Positions 1 through 15,506 of a DNA stretch of 64,000 bases are shown one piece after another; the stretch's first letter is position 1; every line of letters begins with the position of its first letter. This DNA is from Megalopta genalis. Taxonomy: Eukaryota; Arthropoda; Insecta; Hymenoptera; Halictidae. The notes under the pieces are model-generated. The model was not told the origin of the DNA, did no database searches, and worked only from the letters and a program-made list of their open reading frames with translations. The position numbers were made by a program, and so were the translations under genes. The stretch is from contig NW_027476184.1 in NCBI RefSeq assembly GCF_051020955.1, forward strand, positions 1-64,000. The letters are read 5' to 3'.

Positions 1-610
1 CAACGAAGAACAAACAACGAAGAACAAACAACAAACAACGAAGAACAAACAACAAACAACAAACAACGAAGAACAAACATCAAACAACAAACAACAAACA
101 ACGAAGAACAAACAACAAACAACAAACAACGAAGAACAAACAACAAACATCGAAGAACAAACAACAAACAACAAACAACGAAGAACAAACAACAAACAAC
201 GAAGAACAAACAACAAACAACGAAGAACAAACAACAAACAACGAAGAACAAACAACAAACAACGAAGAACAAACAACAAACAACGAAGAACAAACAACAA
301 ACAACGAAGAACAGACAACAAACAACGAAGAACAAACAACAAACAACAAACAACGAAGAACAAACAACAAACAACAAACAACCAAGGACAAACAACAAAC
401 AACGAAGAACAAACAACAAACAACAAACAACGAAGAACAAACAACAAACAACAAACAACCAAGGACAAACAACAAACAACAAACAACGAAGAACAAACAA
501 CAAACAACGAAGAACAAACAACAAACAACAAACAACGAAGAACAAACAACAAACAACGAAGAACAAACAACAAACAACGAAGAACAAACAACAAACAACG
601 AAGAACAAAC
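1..610. repeat. Mixed G-A / G-A-A block, window start
   Basis: AACGAAG alternates with one or more AACAAAC units to give 14-, 21- and 28-bp steps. Tags seen are AACATCA near 80, AACATCG near 149, AACAGAC near 313, and the pair AACCAAG-GACAAAC near 382 and again near 459. The AACATCA tag supplies a minus-strand stop. The same AACATC and AACCAAG-GACAAAC tags recur in the 2.17-kb repeats (5951, 6243, 8121, 8413), so this is the tail of a related copy entering from the left edge. Confidence 0.93.
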
Positions 611-1590
611 TACAAACAACGAAGAACAAACAAGAAACAACAAACAACGAAGAACAAACAACGAAGAACAAACAACGAAGAACAAACAACGAAGAACAAA
701 CAACGAAGAACAAACAACGAAGAACAAACAACGAAGAACAAACAACGAAGAACAAACAACGAAGAACAAACAACGAAGAACAAACAACGAAGAAAAAACA
801 ACGAAGAACAAACAACGAAGAACAAACAACGATGAACAAACAACGAAGAACAAACAACAAACAACAAACAACGAAGAACAAACAACAAACAACGAAGAAC
901 AAACAACAAACAACGAAGAACAAACAACAAACAACGAAGAACAAAGAACAAACAACGAAGAACAAACAACAAACAACGAAGAACAAACAACAAACAACGA
1001 AGAACAAACAACAAACAACGAAGAACAAACAACAAACAACGATGAACAAACAACAAACAACGAAGAACAAACAACAAACAACGAAGAACAAACAACAAAC
1101 AACGAAGAACAAACAACAAACAACGAAGAACAAACAACAAACAACGAAGAACAAACAAGAAACAACAAACAACGAAGAACAAACAACAAACAACGAAGAA
1201 CAAACAACAAACAACGAAGAACAAACAACAAACAACGAAGAACAAACAACAAACAACGAAGAACAAACAACAAACAACGAAGAACAAACAACAAACAACG
1301 AAGAACAAACAACAAACAACGAAGAACAAACAACGATGAACAAACAACAAACAACGAAGAACAAACAACAAACAACGAAGAACAAACAACAAACAACGAA
1401 GAACAAACAACAAACAACGAAGAACAAACAACAAACAACGAAGAACAAACAACAAACAACGAAGAACAAACAACGAAGAACAAACAACGAAGAACAAACA
1501 ACGAAGAACAAACAACGTAGAACAAACAACGAAGAACAAACAACGAAGAACAAACAACGAAGAACAAACAACGAAGAACAAACAACGAAG
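611..1590. repeat. Marker block, rearranged copy
   Basis: It starts with the AAACTAC tag (T at 611), followed by AAGAAAC, a 14-bp G-A run, an AAAAAAC unit near 792, AACGATG near 832, AACAAAG near 952, AACGATG near 1042, AAGAAAC near 1158 and AACGATG near 1335. The same ordered tags open each later marker block. This copy then enters a 14-bp run with AACGTAG near 1516 and gives way to a pure A array, so its second half (the AACAAAA and AACGGAG tags) is missing. Confidence 0.88.
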
Positions 1591-3570
1591 AACAAACAAC
1601 AAACAACAAACAACAAACAACAAACAACAAACAACAAACAACAAACAACAAACAACAAACAACAAACAACAAACAACAAACAACAAACAACAAACAACAA
1701 ACAACAAACAACAAACAACAAACAACAAACAACAAACAACAAACAACAAACAACAAACAACAAACAACAAACAACAAACAACAAACAACAAACAACAAAC
1801 AACAAACAACAAACAACAAACAACAAACAACAAACAACAAACAACAAACAACAAACAACAAACAACAAACAACAAACAACAAACAACAAACAACAAACAA
1901 CAAACAACAAACAACAAACAACAAACAACAAACAACAAACAACAAACAACAAACAACAAACAACAAACAACAAACAACAAACAACAAACAACAAACAACA
2001 AACAACAAACAACAAACAACAAACAACAAACAACAAACAACAAACAACAAACAACAAACAACAAACAACAAACAACAAACAACAAACAACAAACAACAAA
2101 CAACAAACAACAAACAACAAACAACAAACAACAAACAACAAACAACAAACAACAAACAACAAACAACAAACAACAAACAACAAACAACGAACAACAAACA
2201 ACAAACAACAAACAACAAACAACGATCAACGAACAACGAACAACAAACAACAAACAACAAACAACAAACAACAAACAACAAACAACAAACAACAAACAAC
2301 AAACAACAAACAACAAACAACAAACAACAAACAACAAACAACAAACAACAAACAACAAACAACAAACAACAAACAACAAACAACAAACAACAAACAACAA
2401 ACAACGAACAACAAACAACAAACAACAAACAACAAACAACGAACAACGAACAACAAACAACAAACAACAAACAACAAACAACAAACAACAAACAACAAAC
2501 AACAAACAACAAACAACAAACAACAAACAACAAACAACAAACAACAAACAACAAACAACAAACAACAAACAACAAACAACAAACAACAAACAACAAACAA
2601 CAAACAACAAACAACAAACAACAAACAACAAACAACAAACAACAAACAACAAACAACAAACAACAAACAACAAACAACAAACAACAAACAACAAACAACA
2701 AACAACAAACAACAAACAACAAACAACAAACAACAAACAACAAACAACAAACAACAAACAACAAACAACAAACAACAAACAACAAACAACAAACAACAAA
2801 CAACAAACAACAAACAACAAACAACAAACAACAAACAACAAACAACAAACAACAAACAACAAACAACAAACAACAAACAACAAACAACAAACAACAAACA
2901 ACAAACAACAAACAACAAACAACAAACAACAAACAACAAACAACAAACAACAAACAACAAACAACAAACAACAAACAACAAACAACAAACAACAAACAAC
3001 AAACAACAAACAACAAACAACAAACAACAAACAACAAACAACAAACAACAAACAACAAACAACAAACAACAAACAACAAACAACAAACAACAAACAACAA
3101 ACAACAAACAACAAACAACAAACAACAAACAACAAACAACAAACAACAAACAACAAACAACAAACAACAAACAACAAACAACAAACAACAAACAACAAAC
3201 AACAAACAACAAACAACAAACAACAAACAACAAACAACAAACAACAAACAACAAACAACAAACAACAAACAACAAACAACAAACAACAAACAACAAACAA
3301 CAAACAACAAACAACAAACAACAAACAACAAACAACAAACAACAAACAACAAACAACAAACAACAAACAACAAACAACAAACAACAAACAACAAACAACA
3401 AACAACAAACAACAAACAACAAACAACAAACAACAAACAACAAACAACAAACAACAAACAACAAACAACAAACAACAAACAACAAACAACAAACAACAAA
3501 CAACAAACAACAAACAACAAACAACAAACAACAAACAACAAACAACAAACAACAAACAACAAACAACAAA
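1591..3570. repeat. Pure AACAAAC array, about 2 kb
   Basis: Roughly 280 consecutive AACAAAC units with almost no variation. Exceptions are single AACGAAC units near 2188 and 2404, an AACGATC-AACGAAC-AACGAAC cluster at about 2222-2241, and paired AACGAAC near 2438-2450. There is no gene, stop-rich region or unique sequence. Uniformity over this length fits recent expansion by unequal exchange or replication slippage. Confidence 0.95.
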
Positions 3571-4313
3571 CAACGAACAACAAACAAGAAACAACAAACA
3601 ACAAACAACAAACAAGAAACAAGAAACAACAAACAACAAACAACGAACAACAAACAACAAACAACGAAGAACAAACAACAAACAACGAAGAACAAACAAC
3701 AAACAACGAAGAACAAACAACAAACAACGAAGAACAAACAACAAACAACGAAGAACAAACAACAAACAACGAAGAACAAACAACAAACAACGAAGAACAA
3801 ACAACAAACAACGAAGAACGAACAACAAACAACGAAGAACAAACAACAAACAACGAAGAACAAACAACAAACAACGAAGAACAAACAACAAACAACGAAG
3901 AACAAACAACAAACAACGAAGAACAAACAACAAACAACGAAGAACAAACAACAAACAACGAAGAACAAACAACAAACAACGAAGAACAAACAACAAACAA
4001 CGAAGAACAAACAACAAACAACGAAGAACAAACAACAAACAACGAAGAACAAACAACAAACAACGAAGAACAAACAACAAACAACAAACAACGAAGAACA
4101 AACAACAAACAACAAACAACCAAGAACAAACAACAAACAACAAACAACGAAGAACAAACAACAAACAACAAACAACGAAGAACAAACAACAAACAACGAA
4201 GAACAAACAACAAACAACGAAGAACAAACAACAAACAACGAAGAACAAACAACAAACAACGAAGAACAAACAACAAACAACGAAGAACAAACAACAAACA
4301 ACGAAGAACAAAC
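3571..4313. repeat. Variant junction followed by G-A-A 21-bp array
   Basis: About 90 bp of mixed variants (AACGAAC and several AAGAAAC units, 3571-3660) lead into a regular 21-bp array of AACGAAG plus two AACAAAC. One unit near 3818 has AACGAAC in the second position. A 28-bp spacing and an AACCAAG unit occur near 4120. The array ends at the AAACTAC tag of the next block. Confidence 0.92.
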
Positions 4314-6434
4314 TACAAACAACGAAGAACAAACAAGAAACAACAAACAACGAAGAACAAATAACGAAGAACAAACAACGAAGAACAAACAACGAAGAAC
4401 AAACAACGAAGAACAAACAACGAAGAACAAACAACGAAGAACAAACAACGAAGAACAAACAACGAAGAACAAACAACGAAGAACAAACAACGAAGAACAA
4501 ACAACGAAGAAAAAACAACGAAGAACAAACAACGAAGAACAAACAACGATGAACAAACAACGAAGAACAAACAACAAACAACAAACAACGAAGAACAAAC
4601 AACAAACAACGAAGAACAAACAACAAACAACGAAGAACAAACAACAAACAACGAAGAACAAAGAACAAACAACGAAGAACAAACAACAAACAACGAAGAA
4701 CAAACAACAAACAACGAAGAACAAACAACAAACAACGAAGAACAAACAACAAACAACGAAGAACAAACAACAAACAACGAAGAACAAACAACAAACAACG
4801 ATGAACAAACAACAAACAACGAAGAACAAACAACAAACAACGAAGAACAAACAACAAACAACGAAGAACAAACAACAAACAACGAAGAACAAACAACAAA
4901 CAACGAAGAACAAACAAGAAACAACAAACAACGAAGAACAAACAACGAAGAACAAACAACGAAGAACAAACAACGAAGAACAAACAACGATGAACAAACA
5001 ACGAAGAACAAACAACGAAGAACAAACAACGAAGAACAAGCAACGAAGAACAAACAACGAAGAACAAACAACGAAGAACAAACAACGAAGAACAAACAAC
5101 GAAGAACAAACAACAATCAACAAACAACGAAGAACAAACAACAAACAACAAACAACGAAGAACAAACAACGAAGAACAAACAACAAACAACAAACAACGA
5201 AGAACAAACAACAAACAACAAACAACGAAGAACAAACAACAAACAACAAAAAACGAAGAACAAACAACAAACAACAAACAACGGAGAACAAACAACAAAC
5301 AACGAAGAACAAACAACAAACAACGAAGAACAAACAACAAACAACGAAGAACAAACAACAAACAACGAAGAACAAACAACAAACAACGAAGAACAAACAA
5401 CAAACAACGAAGAACAAACAACAAACAACGAAGAACAAACAACAAACAACGAAGAACAAACAACAAACAACGATGAACAAACAACAAACAACGAAGAACA
5501 AACAACAAACAACGAAGAACAAACAACAAACAACGAAGAACAAACAACAAACAACGAAGAACAAACAACAAACAACGAAGAACAAACAACGAAGAACAAA
5601 CAACGAAGAACAAACAACGAAGAACAAACAACGTAGAACAAACAACGAAGAACAAACAACGAAGAACAAACAACGAAGATCAAACAACGAAGAACAAACA
5701 ACGAAGAACAAACAACGAAGAACAAACAAAGAAGAACAAACAACGAAGAACAAACAACGAAGTACAAACAACGAAGAACAAACAACGAAGAACAAACAAC
5801 GAAGAACAAACAACGAAGAACAAACAACGAAGAACAAACAACAAACAACGAAGTACAAACAACAAACAACAAAGAACAAACAACAAACAACGAAGAACAA
5901 ACAACAAACAACGAAGAACAAACAACAAACAACAAACAACGAAGAACAAACATCAAACAACAAACAACAAACAACGAAGAACAAACAACAAACAACAAAC
6001 AACGAAGAACAAACAACAAACATCGAAGAACAAACAACAAACAACAAACAACGAAGAACAAACAACAAACAACGAAGAACAAACAACAAACAACGAAGAA
6101 CAAACAACAAGCAACGAAGAACAAACAACAAACAACGAAGAACAAACAACAAACAACGAAGAACAAACAACAAACAACGAAGAACAGACAACAAACAACG
6201 AAGAACAAACAACAAACAACAAACAACGAAGAACAAACAACAAACAACAAACAACCAAGGACAAACAACAAACAACAAACAACGAAGAACAAACAACAAA
6301 CAACAAACAACGAAGAACAAACAACAAACAACGAAGAACAAACAACAAACAACAAACAACGAAGAACAAACAACAAACAACGAAGAACAAACAACAAACA
6401 ACGAAGAACAAACAACAAACAACGAAGAACAAAC
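4314..6434. repeat. 2.1-kb tandem repeat, copy T1
   Basis: This is the first of three consecutive copies of a segment that starts at an AAACTAC tag (T at 4314). In order it shows AAGAAAC, a 14-bp run, AAAAAAC near 4508, AACGATG near 4549, AACAAAG near 4662, AACGATG near 4800, a second AAGAAAC, AACGATG near 4990, AACAAGC near 5039, AACAATC near 5114, AACAAAA near 5248 and AACGGAG (GG at 5283-5284). After these come AACGATG near 5472, AACGTAG near 5633 and a unit with T at 5680. Its length is 2121 bp, or 303 heptamers, 7 units shorter than T2. Confidence 0.92.
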
Positions 6435-8604
6435 TACAAACAACGAAGAACAAACAACAAACAACGAAGAACAAACAACGAAGAACAAACAACGAAGAAC
6501 AAACAACGAAGAACAAACAACGAAGAACAAACAACGAAGAACAAACAACGAAGAACAAACAACGAAGAACAAACAACGAAGAACAAACAACGAAGAACAA
6601 GCAACGAAGAACAAACAACGAAGAACAAACAACGAAGAACAAACAACGAAGAACAAACAACGAAGAACAAACAACGAAGAAAAAACAACGAAGAACAAAC
6701 AACGAAGAACAAACAACGATGAACAAACAACGAAGAACAAACAACAAACAACAAACAACGAAGAACAAACAACAAACAACGAAGAACAAACAACAAACAA
6801 CGAAGAACAAACAACAAACAACGAAGAACAAAGAACAAACAACGAAGAACAAACAACAAACAACGAAGAACAAACAACAAACAACGAAGAACAAACAACA
6901 AACAACGAAGAACAAACAACAAACAACGAAGAACAAACAACAAACAACGAAGAACAAACAACAAACAACGATGAACAAACAACAAACAACGAAGAACAAA
7001 CAACAAACAACGAAGAACAAACAACAAACAACGAAGAACAAACAACAAACAACGAAGAACAAACAACAAACAACGAAGAACAAACAAGAAACAACAAACA
7101 ACGAAGAACAAACAACGAAGAACAAACAACGAAGAACAAACAACGAAGAACAAACAACGATGAACAAACAACGAAGAACAAACAACGAAGAACAAACAAC
7201 GAAGAACAAGCAACGAAGAACAAACAACGAAGAACAAACAACGAAGAACAAACAACGAAGAACAAACAACGAAGAACAAACAACAATCAACAAACAACGA
7301 AGAACAAACAACAAACAACAAACAACGAAGAACAAACAACGAAGAACAAACAACAAACAACAAACAACGAAGAACAAACAACAAACAACAAACAACGAAG
7401 AACAAACAACAAACAACAAAAAACGAAGAACAAACAACAAACAACAAACAACGGAGAACAAACAACAAACAACGAAGAACAAACAACAAACAACGAAGAA
7501 CAAACAACAAACAACGAAGAACAAACAACAAACAACGAAGAACAAACAACAAACAACGAAGAACAAACAACAAACAACGAAGAACAAACAACAAACAACG
7601 AAGAACAAACAACAAACAACGAAGAACAAACAACAAACAACGATGAACAAACAACAAACAACGAAGAACAAACAACAAACAACGAAGAACAAACAACAAA
7701 CAACGAAGAACAAACAACAAACAACGAAGAACAAACAACAAACAACGAAGAACAAACAACGAAGAACAAACAACGAAGAACAAACAACGAAGAACAAACA
7801 ACGTAGAACAAACAACGAAGAACAAACAACGAAGAACAAACAACGAAGACCAAACAACGAAGAACAAACAACGAAGAACAAACAACGAAGAACAAACAAA
7901 GAAGAACAAACAACGAAGAACAAACAACGAAGTACAAACAACGAAGAACAAACAACGAAGAACAAACAACGAAGAACAAACAACGAAGAACAAACAACGA
8001 AGAACAAACAACAAACAACGAAGTACAAACAACAAACAACAAAGAACAAACAACAAACAACGAAGAACAAACAACAAACAACGAAGAACAAACAACAAAC
8101 AACAAACAACGAAGAACAAACATCAAACAACAAACAACAAACAACGAAGAACAAACAACAAACAACAAACAACGAAGAACAAACAACAAACATCGAAGAA
8201 CAAACAACAAACAACAAACAACGAAGAACAAACAACAAACAACGAAGAACAAACAACAAACAACGAAGAACAAACAACAAACAACGAAGAACAAACAACA
8301 AACAACGAAGAACAAACAACAAACAACGAAGAACAAACAACAAACAACGAAGAACAGACAACAAACAACGAAGAACAAACAACAAACAACAAACAACGAA
8401 GAACAAACAACAAACAACAAACAACCAAGGACAAACAACAAACAACAAACAACGAAGAACAAACAACAAACAACAAACAACGAAGAACAAACAACAAACA
8501 ACGAAGAACAAACAACAAACAACAAACAACGAAGAACAAACAACAAACAACGAAGAACAAACAACAAACAACGAAGAACAAACAACAAACAACGAAGAAC
8601 AAAC
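6435..8604. repeat. 2.17-kb tandem repeat, copy T2
   Basis: Same tag order as T1, displaced by exactly 2170 bp (310 heptamers) over much of its length: the AACGGAG tag is at 7453-7454 against 5283-5284. One clear substitution separates the copies: T at 5680 in T1 is C at 7850 here. After the AAACTAC tag T2 reads AACAAAC where T1 has AAGAAAC, so the junctions are not identical. AACCAAG-GACAAAC lies near 8424, as in the block at the window start. Confidence 0.92.
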
Positions 8605-10170
8605 TACAAACAACGAAGAACAAACAACAAACAACGAAGAACAAACAACGAAGAACAAACAACGAAGAACAAACAACGAAGAACAAACAACGAAGAACAA
8701 ACAACGAAGAACAAACAACGAAGAACAAACAACGAAGAACAAACAACGAAGAACAAACAACGAAGAACAAGCAACGAAGAACAAACAACGAAGAACAAAC
8801 AACGAAGAACAAACAACGAAGAACAAACAACGAAGAACAAACAACGAAGAACAAACAACAAACAACAAACAACGAAGAACAAACAACAAACAACAAACAA
8901 CGAAGAACAAACAACGAAGAACAAACAACAAACAACAAACAACGAAGAACAAACAACAAACAACGAAGAACAAACAACAAACAACGAAGAACAAAGAACA
9001 AACAACGAAGAACAAACAACAAACAACGAAGAACAAACAACAAACAACGAAGAACAAACAACAAACAACGAAGAACAAACAACAAACAACGATGAACAAA
9101 CAACAAACAACGAAGAACAAACAACAAACAACGAAGAACAAACAACAAACAACGAAGAACAAACAACAAACAACGAAGAACAAACAACAAACAACGAAGA
9201 ACAAACAAGAAACAACAAACAACGAAGAACAAACAACGAAGAACAAACAACGAAGAACAAACAACGAAGAACAAACAACGAAGAACAAACAACGAAGAAC
9301 AAACAACGAAGAACAAACAACGAAGAACAAGCAACGAAGAACAAACAACGAAGAACAAACAACGAAGAACAAACAACGAAGAACAAACAACGAAGAACAA
9401 ACAACGAAGAACAAACAACAAACAACAAACAACGAAGAACAAACAACAAACAACAAACAACGAAGAACAAACAACGAAGAACAAACAACAAACAACAAAC
9501 AACGAAGAACAAACAACAAACAACGAAGAACAAACAACAAACAACGAAGAACAAACAACAAACAACAAAAAACGAAGAACAAACAACAAACAACAAACAA
9601 CGGAGAACAAACAACAAACAACGAAGAACAAACAACAAACAACGAAGAACAAACAACAAACAACGAAGAACAAACAACAAACAACGAAGAACAAACAACA
9701 AACAACGAAGAACAAACAACAAACAACGAAGAACAAACAACAAACAACGAAGAACAAACAACGATGAACAAACAACAAACAACGAAGAACAAACAACAAA
9801 CAACGAAGAACAAACAACAAACAACGAAGAACAAACAACAAACAACGAAGAACAAACAACAAACAACGAAGAACAAACAACAAACAACGAAGAACAAACA
9901 ACGAAGAACAAACAACGAAGAACAAACAACGAAGAACAAACAACGTAGAACAAACAACGAAGAACAAACAACGAAGAACAAACAACGAAGACCAAACAAC
10001 GAAGAACAAACAACGAAGAACAAACAACGAAGAACAAACAACGAAGAACAAACAACGAAGAACAAACAACGAAGTACAAACAACGAAGAACAAACAACAA
10101 ACAACAAACAACGAAGAACAAACAACGAAGAACAAACAACGAAGAACAAACAACAAACAACGAAGTACAA
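8605..10170. repeat. 2.17-kb tandem repeat, copy T3 (3' truncated)
   Basis: The third copy of the 2.17-kb segment begins at the AAACTAC tag with T at 8605. AACGGAG lies at 9602-9603, 2149 bp (307 heptamers) after its T2 counterpart. The C-type unit at 9992 matches T2 rather than T1, so T3 and T2 share more recent ancestry. The copy stops near 10170, just after the GTAC-containing units, where a pure A array takes over. Confidence 0.88.
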
Positions 10171-13035
10171 ACAACAAACAACAAACAACAAACAACAAAC
10201 AACAAACAACAAACAACAAACAACAAACAACAAACAACAAACAACAAACAACAAACAACAAACAGCAAACAACAAACAACAAACAACAAACAACAAACAA
10301 CAAACAACAAACAACAAACAACAAACAACAAACAACAAACAACAAACAACAAACAACAAACAACAAACAACAAACAACAAACAACAAACAACAAACAACA
10401 AACAACAAACAACAAACAACAAACAACAAACAACAAACAACAAACAACAAACAACAAACAACAAACAACAAACAACAAACAACAAACAACAAACAACAAA
10501 CAACAAACAACAAACAACAAACAACAAACAACAAACAACAAACAACAAACAACAAACAACAAACAACAAACAACAAACAACAAACAACAAACAACAAACA
10601 ACAAACAACGAAGAACAAACAACAAACAACAAACAACAAACAACAAACAACGAAGAACAAACAACAAACAACAAACAACAAACAACAAACAACGAAGAAC
10701 AAACAACAAACAACAAACAACAAACAACAAACAACGAAGAACAAACAACAAACAACAAACAACAAACAACAAACAACAAACAACAAACAACAAACAACAA
10801 ACAACAAACAACAAACAACAAACAACAAACAACAAACAACAAACAACAAACAACAAACAACAAACAACAAACAACAAACAACAAACAACAAACAACAAAC
10901 AACAAACAACAAACAACAAACAACAAACAACAAACAACAAACAACAAACAACAAACAACAAACAACAAACAACAAACAACAAACAACAAACAACAAACAA
11001 CAAACAACAAACAACAAACAACAAACAACAAACAACAAACAACAAACAACAAACAACAAACAACAAACAACAAACAACAAACAACAAACAACAAACAACA
11101 AACAACAAACAACAAACAACAAACAACAAACAACAAACAACAAACAACAAACAACAAACAACAAACAACAAACAACAAACAACAAACAACAAACAACAAA
11201 CAACAAACAACAAACAACAAACAACAAACAACAAACAACAAACAACAAACAACAAACAACAAACAACAAACAACAAACAACAAACAACAAACAACAAACA
11301 ACAAACAACAAACAACAAACAACAAACAACAAACAACAAACAACAAACAACAAACAACAAACAACAAACAACAAACAACAAACAACAAACAACAAACAAC
11401 AAACAACAAACAACAAACAACAAACAACAAACAACAAACAACAAACAACAAACAACAAACAACAAACAACAAACAACAAACAACAAACAACAAACAACAA
11501 ACAACAAACAACAAACAACAAACAACAAACAACAAACAACAAACAACAAACAACAAACAACAAACAACAAACAACAAACAACAAACAACAAACAACAAAC
11601 AACAAACAACAAACAACAAACAACAAACAACAAACAACAAACAACAAACAACAAACAACAAACAACAAACAACAAACAACAAACAACAAACAACAAACAA
11701 CAAACAACAAACAACAAACAACAAACAACAAACAACAAACAACAAACAACAAACAACAAACAACAAACAACAAACAACAAACAACAAACAACAAACAACA
11801 AACAACAAACAACAAACAACAAACAACAAACAACGAAGAACAAACAACAAACAACGAAGAACAAACAACAAACAACGAAGAACAAACAACAAACAACGAA
11901 GAACAAACAACAAACAACGAAGAACAAACAACAAACAACGAAGAACAAACAACAAACAACAAACAACAAACAACAAACAACAAACAACAAACAACAAACA
12001 ACAAACAACGAAGAACAAACAACAAACAACGAAGAACAAACAACAAACAACGAAGAACAAACAACAAACAACAAACAACAAACAACAAACAACAAACAAC
12101 AAACAACAAACAACAAACAACAAACAACAAACAACAAACAACAAACAACAAACAACAAACAACAAACAACAAACAACAAACAACAAACAACAAACAACAA
12201 ACAACAAACAACAAACAACAAACAACAAACAACAAACAACAAACAACAAACAACAAACAACAAACAACAAACAACAAACAACAAACAACAAACAACAAAC
12301 AACAAACAACAAACAACAAACAACAAACAACAAACAACAAACAACAAACAACAAACAACAAACAACAAACAACAAACAACAAACAACAAACAACAAACAA
12401 CAAACAACAAACAACAAACAACAAACAACAAACAACAAACAACAAACAACAAACAACAAACAACAAACAACAAACAACAAACAACAAACAACAAACAACA
12501 AACAACAAACAACAAACAACAAACAACAAACAACAAACAACAAACAACAAACAACAAACAACAAACAACAAACAACAAACAACAAACAACAAACAACAAA
12601 CAACAAACAACAAACAACAAACAACAAACAACAAACAACAAACAACAAACAACAAACAACAAACAACAAACAACAAACAACAAACAACAAACAACAAACA
12701 ACAAACAACAAACAACAAACAACAAACAACAAACAACAAACAACAAACAACAAACAACAAACAACAAACAACAAACAACAAACAACAAACAACAAACAAC
12801 AAACAACAAACAACAAACAACAAACAACAAACAACAAACAACAAACAACAAACAACAAACAACAAACAACAAACAACAAACAACAAACAACAAACAACAA
12901 ACAACAAACAACAAACAACAAACAACAAACAACAAACAACAAACAACAAACAACAAACAACAAACAACAAACAACAAACAACAAACAACAAACAACAAAC
13001 AACAAACAACAAACAACAAACAACAAACAACAAAC
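10171..13035. repeat. AACAAAC array with sparse G units
   Basis: Mainly uniform AACAAAC. Four AACGAAG units at 35-bp spacing lie at about 10606-10740. A six-unit G-A-A run sits at about 11831-11945, and a three-unit run at about 12007-12055. A single AACAGC variant occurs near 10264. The longest uniform stretches are about 10745-11830 and 12060-13035. No gene or unique sequence is seen. Confidence 0.94.
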
Positions 13036-13855
13036 AACGAAGAACAAACAACAAACAACGAAGAACAAACAACAAACAACGAAGAACAAACAACAAACAA
13101 CGAAGAACAAACAACAAACAACGAAGAACAAACAACAAACAACGAAGAACAAACAACAAACAACGAAGAACAAACAACAAACAACGAAGAACAAACAACA
13201 AACAACGAAGAACAAACAACAAACAACGAAGAACAAACAACAAACAACAAACAACGAAGAACAAACAACAAACAACGAAGAACAAACAACAAACAACGAA
13301 GAACAAACAACAAACAACGAAGAACAAACAACAAACAACGAAGAACAAACAACAAACAACGAAGAACAAACAACAAACAACGAAGAACAAACAACAAACA
13401 ACGAAGAACAAACAACAAACAACGAAGAACAAACAACAAACAACGAAGAACAAACAACAAACAACGAAGAACAAACAACAAACAACGAAGAACAAACAAC
13501 AAACAACGAAGAACAAACAACAAACAACGAAGAACAAACAACAAACAACGAAGAACAAACAACAAACAACGAAGAACAAACAACAAACAACGAAGAACAA
13601 ACAACAAACAACGAAGAACAAACAACAAACAACGAAGAACAAACAACAAACAACGAAGAACAAACAACAAACAACGAAGAACAAACAACAAACAACGAAG
13701 AACAAACAACAAACAACGAAGAACAAACAACAAACAACGAAGAACAAACAACAAACAACGAAGAACAAACAACAAACAACGAAGAACAAACAACGAAGAA
13801 CAAACAACAAACAACAAACAACGAAGAACAAACAACAAACAACAAACAACGAAGA
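13036..13855. repeat. Long regular G-A-A 21-bp array
   Basis: Over thirty consecutive AACGAAG-AACAAAC-AACAAAC trimers, with one extra AACAAAC near 13250 and a 14-bp step near 13795. Apart from those it is free of variants, making it one of the cleanest examples of the 21-bp tier. It is bounded on both sides by pure AACAAAC. Confidence 0.95.
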
Positions 13856-15506
13856 ACAAACAACAAACAACAAACAACAAACAACAAACAACAAACAACA
13901 AACAACAAACAACAAACAACAAACAACAAACAACAAACAACAAACAACAAACAACAAACAACAAACAACAAACAACAAACAACAAACAACAAACAACAAA
14001 CAACAAACAACAAACAACAAACAACAAACAACAAACAACAAACAACAAACAACAAACAACAAACAACAAACAACAAACAACAAACAACAAACAACAAACA
14101 ACAAACAACAAACAACAAACAACAAACAACAAACAACAAACAACAAACAACAAACAACAAACAACAAACAACAAACAACAAACAACAAACAACAAACAAC
14201 AAACAACAAACAACAAACAACAAACAACAAACAACAAACAACAAACAACAAACAACAAACAACAAACAACAAACAACAAACAACAAACAACAAACAACAA
14301 ACAACAAACAACAAACAACAAACAACAAACAACAAACAACAAACAACAAACAACAAACAACAAACAACAAACAACAAACAACAAACAACAAACAACAAAC
14401 AACAAACAACAAACAACAAACAACAAACAACAAACAACAAACAACAAACAACAAACAACAAACAACAAACAACAAACAACAAACAACAAACAACAAACAA
14501 CAAACAACAAACAACAAACAACAAACAACAAACAACAAACAACAAACAACAAACAACAAACAACAAACAACAAACAACAAACAACAAACAACAAACAACA
14601 AACAACAAACAACAAACAACAAACAACAAACAACAAACAACAAACAACAAACAACAAACAACAAACAACAAACAACAAACAACAAACAACAAACAACAAA
14701 CAACAAACAACAAACAACAAACAACAAACAACAAACAACAAACAACAAACAACAAACAACAAACAACAAACAACAAACAACAAACAACAAACAACAAACA
14801 ACAAACAACAAACAACAAACAACAAACAACAAACAACAAACAACAAACAACAAACAACAAACAACAAACAACAAACAACAAACAACAAACAACAAACAAC
14901 AAACAACAAACAACAAACAACAAACAACAAACAACAAACAACAAACAACAAACAACAAACAACAAACAACAAACAACAAACAACAAACAACAAACAACAA
15001 ACAACAAACAACAAACAACAAACAACAAACAACAAACAACAAACAACAAACAACAAACAACAAACAACAAACAACAAACAACAAACAACAAACAACAAAC
15101 AACAAACAACAAACAACAAACAACAAACAACAAACAACAAACAACAAACAACAAACAACAAACAACAAACAACAAACAACAAACAACAAACAACAAACAA
15201 CAAACAACAAACAACAAACAACAAACAACAAACAACAAACAACAAACAACAAACAACAAACAACAAACAACAAACAACAAACAACAAACAACAAACAACA
15301 AACAACAAACAACAAACAACAAACAACAAACAACAAACAACAAACAACAAACAACAAACAACAAACAACAAACAACAAACAACAAACAACAAACAACAAA
15401 CAACAAACAACAAACAACAAACAACAAACAACAAACAACAAACAACAAACAACAAACAACAAACAACAAACAACAAACAACAAACAACAAACAACAAACA
15501 ACAAAC
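13856..15506. repeat. Pure AACAAAC array, 1.65 kb
   Basis: About 235 consecutive AACAAAC units with no variant that I could see. It separates the 13.0-13.9 kb G-A-A array from a G/E mixed region. Confidence 0.95.

Noticed and set aside
13036..13855. CRISPR-like array of 21-bp repeats
   Set aside because: Repeat and spacer are not distinguishable: the whole period is conserved, spacers are not unique, and no cas gene is present.
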